A stretch of DNA of 13,881 nucleotides, taken from contig CASFFI010000002.1 in assembly GCA_949293925.1 (NCBI GenBank), forward strand, positions 1 through 13,881, written 5' to 3'. The number at the start of each line of letters is the position of its first letter. Positions within the stretch are counted from its first letter, which is position 1. This document shows, piece by piece, positions 1-5,884 of the stretch. The notes under the pieces were generated by a model that saw nothing but the letters and a program-made list of their open reading frames with translations, was not told the DNA's origin and made no database searches. The position numbers and the translations under genes were made by a program. The DNA is from an uncultured Christensenella sp. (lineage in GTDB: Bacteria; Bacillota; Clostridia; Christensenellales; UBA1242).

Positions 1-1
1 T

Positions 2-394
2 ACAAATTCTATGCTTGATGATGTACCTGTTCAAAAAAGAGTTTCAACAGGTGTAATTGCTATGCTACTTAATGATGGCGATAAAATTGTTTCGGCAGGT
101 AATGTAAATCCTAATGATAAAATGATTATAATAACAGAAAAAGGTCTTGCAAAAAGAGTAAATATTAGTGAATTCCCTGTTATGTCAAGAAGGAAAAAAG
201 GTTTAAAAGTAGTACAAAATGATGATAAGATTTTATATGCTAAAATGCCTATTCTTGCTGGAGAAATAGTTTTACAAACCACATCAGAATTTGAAATTGT
301 TGATATTAACAATATTGCAGTGCTACCTAGAACTTCTGCTGGCAAATCTATTTGTAAAGATAAAATTAAATCAGTAGCACTATTTATAGATTAA
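2..394 (+). CDS. gyrA: Type II DNA topoisomerase subunit A, C-terminal fragment (gyrase A or ParC)
   Basis: Only the last ~130 codons are present; the reading frame is open from the left edge and ends with TAA at 392-394. The protein shows beta-pinwheel blades typical of the GyrA/ParC C-terminal domain: a block ending VSTGVIAMLLNDGDKIVSAG, then TEKGLAKRVNISEFPV, the basic SRRKKGLKVV turn, and a last RTSAGKS turn before KSVALFID. In this family the domain binds and wraps DNA next to the catalytic breakage-reunion core, which here lies outside the window. The GyrA-box itself cannot be checked because it would be upstream, so GyrA and ParC cannot be separated with certainty; gyrA is the more likely label. 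An internal ATG at 11 is not a start. An intrinsic terminator follows 23 bp after the stop, so this is the end of its operon. Confidence 0.75.
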   Translation, partial: TNSMLDDVPVQKRVSTGVIAMLLNDGDKIVSAGNVNPNDKMIIITEKGLAKRVNISEFPVMSRRKKGLKVVQNDDKILYAKMPILAGEIVLQTTSEFEIVDINNIAVLPRTSAGKSICKDKIKSVALFID

Positions 395-417
395 TATAAT
401 TATATCTTAACTATTAT

Positions 418-444
418 AAAACTCTATTTAATAGAGTTTTTTTT
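418..444 (+). terminator. Intrinsic terminator after the topoisomerase gene
   Basis: Nine-base perfect stem, AAAACTCTA at 418-426 and TAGAGTTTT at 432-440, with a 5-nt loop and a run of eight T from 437 to 444. It starts 23 bp after the topoisomerase stop codon. Confidence 0.85.
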
Positions 445-671
445 ATTTTAACCATAAAGTTTTTTCTTTTTGATTTGTAATTTTTATTATTGTAGATTGT
501 TTTATAGTTTTATATTTTTATTTTTTGATTAAAACTTAATTAATGGCATAAAGTTTATTTAGAGTTTGATTATCTATATATTTGAATATACAATTTTAAA
601 TAAATATATATATATTATAAAATTACATTATAAATTTGTTTGTTATTTTTAAATATTGTAAAAGTTTTTTT

Positions 672-742
672 AATTTGTTTTAATTAATATATTCAATTTG
701 ATTTTAATTAATATTTTTAATTTGCATTTAAATTTAATTAAA
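672..742. repeat. Three degenerate tandem units of ~24 bp
   Basis: Units begin with AATTTG at 672, 695 and 719, so the spacing is 23 and 24 bp. Units 1 and 2 share AATTTGnTTTTAATTAATAT; unit 3 is more diverged. Low-complexity AT sequence lowers the significance, but the same period recurs in other intergenic regions of this window. Confidence 0.45.
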
Positions 743-803
743 TTTTTTTATATATATTGTTAAAAAGTTTTTTAAAATAGTCAATATTTATAATTTTACA
801 TAT

Positions 804-832
804 TACTAAAATTTTCGACTTTTATTTTAGTA
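804..832. promoter_or_regulatory. Perfect dyad upstream of the antitoxin gene, candidate operator
   Basis: TACTAAAAT at 804-812 is repeated as its exact reverse complement ATTTTAGTA at 824-832 with an 11-nt centre. It lies ~55 bp before the antitoxin start. No T-run follows directly, so it is not an obvious terminator; an operator for a transcriptional regulator of the toxin-antitoxin pair is an inference. Confidence 0.35.
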
Positions 833-885
833 TGACTTAATTTTTTTGTAACAAACTAAGTATATAATTTTTTTTTGAGGGAATT

Positions 886-1089
886 ATGAAAAGTGAACTT
901 AATTTATTAATATCTGAATATTTAATGGCTTTATCTAATTGTGAAACCAGTTTGTCGCTTCCATCTATGCCAGAATTTAATGTTGATGCATACGATGATT
1001 TATATAATGATATTATAAATGAAACAAATTTTGAATATCGTTACACTGATAGTTTTATTATTAGTGAGAACTTTTTATCAGGAGAGTAA
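886..1089 (+). CDS. Small acidic protein, probable MazF antitoxin (diverged MazE)
   Basis: A 67-aa protein starting at ATG after GAGGG (877-881); an in-frame stop at 865-867 excludes a longer N-terminus. The stop codon is one base before the mazF start, so the two are translationally coupled, the usual arrangement of antitoxin followed by toxin. The middle and C-terminus are acidic and aromatic (DAYDDLYNDII, NETNFEYRYTD), as expected of a peptide that wraps a basic toxin, and the end SENFLSGE faintly resembles the C-terminal tail of Bacillus MazE. I do not see a clear ribbon-helix-helix domain: Bacillus MazE is about 93 aa and has one at its N-terminus. The antitoxin role is inferred from position and composition, not from recognised homology. 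Confidence 0.6.
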   Translation: MKSELNLLISEYLMALSNCETSLSLPSMPEFNVDAYDDLYNDIINETNFEYRYTDSFIISENFLSGE

Positions 1090-1090
1090 T

Positions 1091-1438
1091 TTGGACATTT
1101 TAAGAGGAGATATTTACATTGCAGATTTAGGTCCAACAGTAGGCAGTGAGCAATCAGGCTTACGTCCTGTTTTAGTTATCCAAAACAATGTCGGAAATAA
1201 ATACTCTCCAACTGTTATAATAGCGGCTATAACTTCTAGGTTAAATAAAGCAAAACTCCCTACACATATCGAACTTCCAAAAGAATTGACAGGGCTTGAA
1301 AAGGATAGTGTTGTTTTGCTAGAACAGGTAAGAACTTTAGACAAATCCAGACTTACTCATTACATATCAAGCGTAAATATTGATATTATGCAAAAGGTAG
1401 ATGTTGGAATTATGATAAGTCTAGGACTGACTTTATAA
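1091..1438 (+). CDS. mazF: Endoribonuclease MazF (PemK-family toxin)
   Basis: A 115-aa protein of the MazF/PemK/CcdB fold that cleaves single-stranded mRNA at short sequence motifs. The start is the TTG at 1091, placed 6 bases after AGGAG (1080-1084) and one base after the antitoxin stop; the in-frame ATG at 1019 would lie deep inside the antitoxin gene. The sequence follows Bacillus MazF almost end to end: RGDIYIADL, VGSEQSGLRPVLVIQN, SPTVIIAAITS, KLPTHIEL, DSVVLLEQVRTLDKSRL. The residues known to matter for catalysis in the Bacillus enzyme, Arg25 and Thr48, are both present at the same numbers. Full length, with no sign of inactivation. Confidence 0.93.
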   Translation: MDILRGDIYIADLGPTVGSEQSGLRPVLVIQNNVGNKYSPTVIIAAITSRLNKAKLPTHIELPKELTGLEKDSVVLLEQVRTLDKSRLTHYISSVNIDIMQKVDVGIMISLGLTL

Positions 1439-1443
1439 AATTT

Positions 1444-1466
1444 GACAAATTTTTGTCTTTTTTTTT
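1444..1466 (+). terminator. Intrinsic terminator after mazF
   Basis: Short stem GACAA (1444-1448) with TTGTC (1453-1457) followed directly by nine T (1458-1466), starting 5 bp after the mazF stop. The stem is only 5-6 bp, so its efficiency is uncertain. Confidence 0.6.
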
Positions 1467-1496
1467 AATTCCCACATAGAATATACTAGGTGAATT

Positions 1497-1808
1497 ATGG
1501 AAAGTTCTTTTAATGAACTAAGGTGCAAAGAGGTAATTAATGTCGTTGACGGCAAATCGCTCGGTAGAATAACCGATATTATTTTTGATGTGAAATGCGG
1601 TAAAATTTTAGGATTAGTAGTTCCCCCTGTAAATAGAAGTTTTATTTCTTTTTTAAAAGGTGGTAATGATATTTTTATTCCTTATCAAAATATTTGTAAA
1701 TTTGGCGCTGATGTAATTTTAGTAGAAATGTATTTAAATGCTCCTTTTCAAGCAAAGCCTGGAAATAGAAATGAACATTGTGATAAACGACAAGAAATTT
1801 CATTTTAA
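1497..1808 (+). CDS. ylmC: YlmC/YmxH-family PRC-barrel protein
   Basis: A 103-aa protein with one PRC-barrel-like domain covering residues ~8-75: CKEVINVVDGKSLGRITDIIFDVKCGKILGLVVP, then NDIFIPYQNICKFGADVILVE. This is the pattern of the YlmC/YmxH family, small proteins conserved in spore-forming Bacillota, often near sporulation sigma-factor genes, with no established biochemical activity. The ~25 residues after the barrel are basic and polar and go beyond the usual ~80-85 aa length. Start is ATG after AGGTGAA (1489-1495). It lies 69 bp before nrdR with no terminator between, so the two may be co-transcribed. Confidence 0.85.
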   Translation: MESSFNELRCKEVINVVDGKSLGRITDIIFDVKCGKILGLVVPPVNRSFISFLKGGNDIFIPYQNICKFGADVILVEMYLNAPFQAKPGNRNEHCDKRQEISF

Positions 1809-1877
1809 TATACAAAACATTTGATTAAATTCGACATTTTTGCTATCATATACCTAGATTTAATTTAGGGAGTTAAT

Positions 1878-2315
1878 ATGAAATGCGTTTTTTGTGGTTC
1901 AACAGATAATAAAGTTGTTGATAGTAGATATTTAAAGGATAGCAGTATAAGGCGAAGAAGAAAATGTTTGAATTGTGGCATGAAATTTACTACCTATGAA
2001 ACGGTTGAAAAAAGTCCACTTGTTGTTTTGAATGTTTTTAATGAAAGGGAGCCATTCAAATTTGAAAAGTTGCTAGAAAGCATAAATACTGCTGCATATT
2101 GCAGAGATTTAGTAGGCAAAACAAGTGAAGAAATTTGCTCGGAAATTGAAAAGAAATTGCTTGCGTTGAAAAAACAGGAAATTACAACTTCCGAGATTGT
2201 AGATGTAGCTTTGCCTATTATAAAAGAAGTAGAACCTATGGTCGCTTTAGTTTATTTTACGCAACACACAGATTGTCAAGATTACAACAAAATAAGAATT
2301 TTTATAAACAGATAA
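1878..2315 (+). CDS. nrdR: Transcriptional repressor NrdR
   Basis: A 145-aa ATP/dATP-sensing repressor of ribonucleotide reductase genes. The N-terminal zinc ribbon has Cys3, Cys6, Cys30 and Cys33, with the typical SIRRRRKC and GMKFTTYETVE segments. The ATP-cone follows from residue ~47 (PLVVLNVFNEREPFKFEKLLESI) to ~135. The stretch that is normally close to AYVRFASVYR reads MVALVYFTQHTDCQDY here, and the protein ends soon after, so the C-terminal edge of the cone is diverged. Start is ATG after AGGGAG (1867-1872). No ribonucleotide reductase gene and no obvious NrdR box are in the window. Confidence 0.93.
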   Translation: MKCVFCGSTDNKVVDSRYLKDSSIRRRRKCLNCGMKFTTYETVEKSPLVVLNVFNEREPFKFEKLLESINTAAYCRDLVGKTSEEICSEIEKKLLALKKQEITTSEIVDVALPIIKEVEPMVALVYFTQHTDCQDYNKIRIFINR

Positions 2316-2337
2316 TGAAATATTTTATCTGTTTTTT
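2307..2337 (+). terminator. Intrinsic terminator overlapping the nrdR stop codon
   Basis: Perfect 9-bp stem AACAGATAA (2307-2315) with TTATCTGTT (2325-2333), 9-nt loop, then T to 2337. The left arm is the last codons and the stop codon of nrdR, so a terminating ribosome would cover it. Confidence 0.75.
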
Positions 2338-2339
2338 AT

Positions 2340-2910
2340 TCATTGTTGTATTTATTTTTTTATAATAATTAATGTAAAATTATATGAAAGATTAAAATTT
2401 AATTAATAATATTTGCTTTTAGAAAAATACAAAATGTTTGATTTAAAAAATACGAAATGATTGATTTTAAAAAAAATAGTATAGGTGCTAGAAAAAACAA
2501 GAGTATCTAATTAAGTTAAACTTTACATTTTATCGTTTAATTGAAAAAATGTTTAAATTTTAAAAAATTATTTTGTCTGTAGAAAAATTAAGAGTAGTAT
2601 TGTGTAAAATTAAAAATATGTTATAGAGTTAAATTTAATGTTTTATGGTTTGATTTTTGGAAGTGTAATAATGTTAGATAATTTTTTTTAATTAAAGTGT
2701 TAATAAAACAATATTGCTATTTGTTCATTCAATTGATTTAAAAATGAAGATTTGTTTAAAATTTAAAGAAGTAGATAATCTATTGAATTCTTTAATATTT
2801 ATTTTACAATCTATACATTTATAAGATGTATGGTATTTGTTAGATTTTTTAAACAATGAAGATAAGTTTGAAGTTAATAGATAAATTTGAAATTAAATTT
2901 AATTTATTTA
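2340..2910. other. Long AT-rich non-coding region between nrdR and the rplU promoter
   Basis: About 570 bp with no supported reading frame, RNA gene or clear terminator. The only structure seen is a two-copy ~23-bp tandem repeat at 2428-2476 and looser recurring TAGAAAAA words (near 2420, 2489 and 2581). Low-complexity A/T runs dominate. Confidence 0.55.
2428..2476. repeat. Two-copy ~23-bp tandem repeat
   Basis: TACAAAATGTTTGATTTAAA starting at 2428 is followed at 2451 by TACGAAATGATTGATTTTAA, then an A-run. Two mismatches and one inserted base separate the copies over the compared part. Confidence 0.5.
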
Positions 2911-2939
2911 TTGACATAAAATGTTAAATGTGCTAAAAT
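2911..2939 (+). promoter_or_regulatory. Sigma-A promoter of rplU-prp-rpmA
   Basis: Perfect -35 TTGACA (2911-2916), 17-bp spacer, -10 TAAAAT (2934-2939), with an extended -10 TG at 2931-2932. Predicted transcription start is near 2946, giving a ~75-nt leader before rplU. Confidence 0.85.
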
Positions 2940-2945
2940 CTCATC

Positions 2946-3016
2946 GTAGTACCACACTGAAAAGGTTTTAACAGTTTATTCGACCTTAAGGGTGAGTCTT
3001 AATTTGTAAAGGAGGG
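2946..3016 (+). promoter_or_regulatory. Putative L21 leader
   Basis: The ~75-nt 5' leader of rplU is markedly less AT-rich than the flanking spacer and can fold: AAGGT (2962-2966) with ACCTT (2983-2987), or alternatively ACTG (2956-2959) with CAGT (2972-2975). Bacillota commonly carry an autoregulatory L21 leader at exactly this place. I rely on position and foldability, not on a covariance match. Confidence 0.5.
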
Positions 3017-3020
3017 AACT

Positions 3021-3314
3021 ATGTACGCTATTGTTAAATCTGGTTCAAGAGAATACAAAGTTGCAGTTGGTGATATAATCGCTGTTGACAAGTTGAATCT
3101 TAATGTAGGCGAAAAAGTTGAACTTCCAGTTATTATAACTGTTGAAGATGGTAAAATTACTTTAAATAATAAGTTAAAAGCAAAAGCCGAAGTTATTGAA
3201 CATTTTAAAGATAAAAAGATTGTCGTTTTCAAGTATAAAGCGAAGAAAAACGAGAGAAAGAAACAAGGACACAGACAAAGTTACACAAAGATTAAGATTG
3301 AAAATATAGGTTAA
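3021..3314 (+). CDS. rplU: 50S ribosomal protein L21
   Basis: A 97-aa protein matching bacterial L21 over its whole length: MYAIVKSGSREYKVAVGDII at the start, and the diagnostic C-terminal block FKYKAKKNERKKQGHRQSYTKIKIENI, which in the family contacts 23S rRNA and L20. Start is ATG after the strong site AAAGGAGGG (3008-3016). First gene of an operon with prp and rpmA, the classical Bacillota order; prp starts 2 bp after its stop. Confidence 0.97.
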   Translation: MYAIVKSGSREYKVAVGDIIAVDKLNLNVGEKVELPVIITVEDGKITLNNKLKAKAEVIEHFKDKKIVVFKYKAKKNERKKQGHRQSYTKIKIENIG

Positions 3315-3316
3315 AT

Positions 3317-3640
3317 ATGACTAATATTACAGTTTTAAAAAAAGACGATAAAATTATGCAAATAACTGCAAAAAATCACTCTAATTACAGTGAATTTGGT
3401 AAAGATATAGTATGCGCCGGAGTGTCTGCGCTAATGCAAACACTTATAGTGTCTTTAAAAAATCTTACTAAATGCAAGTTTGAATATTGTATAGATGAAT
3501 CAAAGGTTTTAATTGATGTGAAATTATTACAAAGCGATTGTGAAGCACAAATAATTTTAGAGTCTGTGTTGTTGGGGCTTAAAGGTATCCAAGAAAATTA
3601 CAAAAAATTTATTAATATTAAGGAGAAAGTTTATGAATAA
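3317..3640 (+). CDS. prp: Ribosomal-processing cysteine protease Prp
   Basis: A 107-aa protease (YsxB family) that removes the N-terminal extension of L27. The active-site block is NHSNYSEFGKDIVCAGVSAL, giving His21, Asp30 and Cys33, in line with His22, Asp31 and Cys34 of the Staphylococcus enzyme. The residue before the catalytic His, usually Gly, is Asn20 here. There is no clear Shine-Dalgarno; the start ATG lies 2 bp after the rplU stop, so translation is probably coupled. Its 3' end overlaps rpmA by 8 bp. Its substrate is encoded by that next gene and carries the matching cleavage motif. Confidence 0.93.
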   Translation: MTNITVLKKDDKIMQITAKNHSNYSEFGKDIVCAGVSALMQTLIVSLKNLTKCKFEYCIDESKVLIDVKLLQSDCEAQIILESVLLGLKGIQENYKKFINIKEKVYE

Positions 3641-3923
3641 GATGATTTTATTCAATTTGCAATTCTTCGCTCATAAAAAAGGTATGGGTAGCACTAAAAA
3701 TGGTAGAGATAGTAACCCTAAATACCTTGGTCTTAAAAGGGCAGATGGACAAATAGTTTTATCTGGCAACATTTTAGTAAGACAAAGAGGAACAAAGATT
3801 CACCCAGGTAAAAATGTTGGTTTAGGTAGAGATTATACTTTGTTTGCTTTAACTGACGGAATTTTAAGATTTAGAAAAGATTCTAAGGGCAGAAAGATTG
3901 CTGTTGTAGAACCAAAAATTTAA
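3633..3923 (+). CDS. rpmA: 50S ribosomal protein L27 with cleavable N-terminal extension
   Basis: A 96-aa L27 precursor. The N-terminus reads MNKMILFNLQFFAHKKG; the LQFF-A motif is the Prp cleavage site, and the mature protein would start at Ala13, whose N-terminal tail reaches the peptidyl-transferase centre in the family. Further hallmarks are STKNGRDSNPKYLGLKRADGQ, ILVRQRGTKIHPGKNVGLGRDYTLFA and the C-terminal VVEPKI. Start at 3633 is supported by AGGAG at 3621-3625 with a 7-bp gap; the ATG at 3642 is an alternative that would keep the cleavage motif. It overlaps the end of prp. A strong terminator follows 3 bp after the stop, so obg is not in this operon. Confidence 0.97.
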   Translation: MNKMILFNLQFFAHKKGMGSTKNGRDSNPKYLGLKRADGQIVLSGNILVRQRGTKIHPGKNVGLGRDYTLFALTDGILRFRKDSKGRKIAVVEPKI

Positions 3924-3926
3924 TTA

Positions 3927-3959
3927 AAAAAAAGTTTACTCAACAAGTAAACTTTTTTT
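3927..3959. terminator. Bidirectional terminator between rpmA and the minus-strand orphan gene
   Basis: A 14-bp perfect stem (3927-3940 with 3946-3959) and a 5-nt loop. The A-run on one side and T-run on the other give a U-tract in both directions, so it can end rpmA transcription on the plus strand and, 144 bp downstream of its stop, the minus-strand gene at 4104-5249. Confidence 0.85.
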
Positions 3960-4103
3960 ATGCCATAATTTAGATAACTCATTATATTGCAATATACATT
4001 TTTAAATATTTTATGAAACTTTTGTTATATGATTCTATTAAAGTAAATTATTTATAGCATAAATATAGTTAATACTTAAATTAATATTATTAAATATTTT
4101 ACA

Positions 4104-5249
4104 TTATTTAATAAATTCCTTTAAACTCTTACTATAAAAATTGTCTCTATAATTGTATTTATCGCCATCTATACTTAATTTTATAGAAAAACTATCTATA
4201 GCTTTTGTCAAATAGTCTTCAAAGTTTTTTAACATATTTTCTTCTTGTTCATCTAAAGGTTTTATAGTATCTTTAATTTCTTGATATTTTTTATAAAATT
4301 TAATTAAATTATTTTTCAATTTATTTCTGTATGCAAAAATAGTAGAACATGAAGAATATGAAATGATTTCATTATCCAAATCAAAAAGGGAATCATCTAT
4401 ACATTGCGTGAATAAATTTAAAAGTTCATCAAAAGTTTTTGTGTCTATGTAATGAATATCACAGTATTCTTCTTGGCTTTGATTATTCTTTCTTAATCTT
4501 CTTGATATTTTCTTGGTATTAATCCAATTTTCTATGTATGAACTATTTTTTGGTTTTTCATATATAATTTTATTACTGATAGCCTGATGTGCACGTATTA
4601 AATTATTTTCTACATATCTTGTATGATGCTTAGAAAAATTATCATAAACTTTTAAATTCAATTCACTGCCATTTTCTGACAATTCTGGATAATTATCTAA
4701 TGTCTTTTTATCAAATACGCATTTTTCTTTGTATGAACCTAAAATATTTATAAGGTTAAGTATTTCATTTTGTAATTTACCCAAAAATTCTAAATCAACT
4801 AATTTAACAATCTTATTACCATCGTAATCAAAATCAGGTTCATCGTTTGATATATCAACAGTTGTAAGATAATCGTATATATTCGATAAATAGTAGATAG
4901 CATCATTTAATACTTTTTCTATTCCCAAAATATTTTGAGGTTGAATTAATACTTCATCAGCATTTTTTAATCCATCTATATACAATTCAATAAGTTTTAT
5001 ATAACCAATATTGTCGTATGAATTAGAACCATCAAAGCAGTCTAACATTTCCATAAGATGTGTTATAACTTTAGATTGTGGATGTGACAAAAATAGATGA
5101 TTTAAGTTAATACCATCATATTCACCTAAAATATAGTTCGCTTTAACTTTCAAATATGCATCATTAAATTTTTCTATTTTTTGCATAGTTGACAAAATAT
5201 ATTCTTGTTTTGTTTTGTTTTTTATCTTATAATTAAAATTTTTTGACAT
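4104..5249 (-). CDS. Unrecognised 381-aa protein
   Basis: I do not recognise a family. The protein is hydrophilic, rich in Lys, Asn, Asp, Ile and Tyr, looks largely helical, and has no signal peptide or membrane segment, so it is probably cytoplasmic. Notable stretches are an acidic NDEPDFDYDG near the middle, a basic KKISRRLRKNN segment around residue ~250, and a C-terminal helical part with EQEENMLKNFEDYL. The start at 5249 is chosen because GCGGAG (5255-5260) lies just before it; the in-frame ATG at 5276 sits within the promoter and would not be transcribed. It is a single-gene unit with its own promoter, placed between rpmA and ctsR and read against both. Base composition resembles its neighbours, so there is no compositional sign of recent transfer. 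Confidence 0.8.
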   Translation of the reverse strand: MSKNFNYKIKNKTKQEYILSTMQKIEKFNDAYLKVKANYILGEYDGINLNHLFLSHPQSKVITHLMEMLDCFDGSNSYDNIGYIKLIELYIDGLKNADEVLIQPQNILGIEKVLNDAIYYLSNIYDYLTTVDISNDEPDFDYDGNKIVKLVDLEFLGKLQNEILNLINILGSYKEKCVFDKKTLDNYPELSENGSELNLKVYDNFSKHHTRYVENNLIRAHQAISNKIIYEKPKNSSYIENWINTKKISRRLRKNNQSQEEYCDIHYIDTKTFDELLNLFTQCIDDSLFDLDNEIISYSSCSTIFAYRNKLKNNLIKFYKKYQEIKDTIKPLDEQEENMLKNFEDYLTKAIDSFSIKLSIDGDKYNYRDNFYSKSLKEFIK

Positions 5250-5266
5250 ATTCACTCCGCATTTGG

Positions 5267-5295
5267 ATTTTATCATGCTATACTGAACTTGTCAA
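5267..5295 (-). promoter_or_regulatory. Sigma-A promoter of the 381-aa orphan gene
   Basis: On the minus strand, -35 TTGACA (5290-5295), 17-bp spacer, -10 TAAAAT (5267-5272). The expected start of transcription near 5260 leaves a leader of only ~11 nt, which consists of little more than the GCGGAGTGA Shine-Dalgarno before the ATG at 5249. Confidence 0.8.
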
Positions 5296-5323
5296 TAACT
5301 GTTTTATTTTATTTAAAATGTAA

Positions 5324-5341
5324 TTTCAAACATATTTGAAA
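5324..5341. repeat. Short perfect palindrome
   Basis: TTTCAAA (5324-5330), CATA, TTTGAAA (5335-5341). It lies ~30 bp upstream of the -35 box of the minus-strand orphan gene, so it could be a regulator site for that promoter; chance is also possible in AT-rich DNA. Confidence 0.35.
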
Positions 5342-5420
5342 TAGAAAAGGTAATATACAATGAAATTTAATTGTAATTATTAGTTAATTATATTTTATAT
5401 ATGAGTATAACATTATAGAA

Positions 5421-5449
5421 AAATAAAAAACACCTTAAATCAAGTGTTT
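5421..5449 (-). terminator. Terminator-like hairpin on the minus strand without an obvious gene
   Basis: Read on the minus strand: AAACAC (5449-5444), a short A/T inner pairing with one bulged base, GTGTTT (5433-5428), then a T-rich tail from the A-run at 5421-5430. No minus-strand coding frame lies between here and ctsR, so its transcript, if any, would be a small RNA or read-through. Confidence 0.35.
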
Positions 5450-5723
5450 GTTAAACTAATATGAATACACATAATAAAAAAACATATTTTATTACAATTA
5501 TCAGTATGAACATATAACAAAACAAACGGGATTATTCTATGATTTTCAAAACTAATATAAAAGGAAGTTTACTTTAGTCGTATTGTTCTTTTTTTTCGTT
5601 TGTACAACTAGTTTTAAATGGTTTAATTGTGTTTTATCATTTTTTATGTGAGCCAAGAAAATGAATTATTAAATGTATTATATCAATATAATAAAAAAAT
5701 AAAAAAAATTTTTGAAAAAATAG

Positions 5724-5752
5724 TTGACAAATTAAAAACAATGGAATATAAT
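5724..5752 (+). promoter_or_regulatory. Sigma-A promoter of the ctsR operon
   Basis: Consensus -35 TTGACA (5724-5729), 17-bp spacer and consensus -10 TATAAT (5747-5752). The start would be near 5759, leaving a leader of ~125 nt. A second TATAAT (5827-5832) closer to the gene has only a weak TTTAAA at 19 bp and is less convincing. Confidence 0.9.
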
Positions 5753-5769
5753 AGTCAAAGATAGTCAAA
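5753..5769 (+). promoter_or_regulatory. CtsR operator (tandem heptad repeat)
   Basis: AGTCAAA (5753-5759), 3-bp spacer, AGTCAAA (5763-5769). This is the CtsR recognition pattern RGTCAAA-N3-RGTCAAA known from Bacillota class III heat-shock genes. It directly abuts the -10 box and covers the expected transcription start, so bound CtsR would block its own operon. Confidence 0.92.
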
Positions 5770-5884
5770 AAAGATTAAAAAGTTTGGTTATCTATTGCTA
5801 GTTTAAAGCATTTATTTACATTTTAGTATAATCAACTAAATTTAAGTAAATACTTTTAACTAAATAACAAAGAAGGGGGGGTAT

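Larger units (their letters stand above)
445..885. other. AT-rich intergenic region upstream of the toxin-antitoxin pair
   Basis: No supported gene on either strand in about 440 bp. It holds a three-copy ~24-bp repeat (672-742) and a perfect inverted repeat (804-832). A TATAAT-like box at 863-868 lies at a suitable distance upstream of the antitoxin Shine-Dalgarno GAGGG (877-881), but no convincing -35 element is seen 16-18 bp before it. No RNA gene was recognised. Confidence 0.6.
5296..5723. other. Non-coding region between the orphan gene and the ctsR promoter
   Basis: About 430 bp without a supported gene. It holds a perfect palindrome (5324-5341), a terminator-like hairpin oriented for the minus strand (5421-5449), and a distant inverted pair ACAAACG (5522-5528) / CGTTTGT (5597-5603) that may be chance. 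No recognised RNA family. Confidence 0.5.

Noticed and set aside
1019..1090. In-frame ATG at 1019 as the mazF start
   Set aside because: It would put 24 extra residues inside the antitoxin gene; the TTG at 1091 has a good ribosome site and matches the N-terminus of known MazF.
1442..1482. TTGACA at 1442 as a promoter for ylmC
   Set aside because: No -10 at 16-18 bp; the sequence is the left arm of the mazF terminator.
2340..2910. Hidden RNA gene (tRNA, riboswitch, 6S-like) in the long spacer before rplU
   Set aside because: No GC-rich stems, no tRNA-like arms and no terminator were seen; the region is low-complexity AT.
5250..5276. ATG at 5276 as the start of the minus-strand orphan gene
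   Set aside because: It overlaps the -10 region of the promoter and lies upstream of the predicted transcription start; the ATG at 5249 has GCGGAG just before it.
5522..5603. Long-range inverted pair ACAAACG / CGTTTGT as a mobile-element end
   Set aside because: Seven bases only, no transposase frame and no flanking target duplication.
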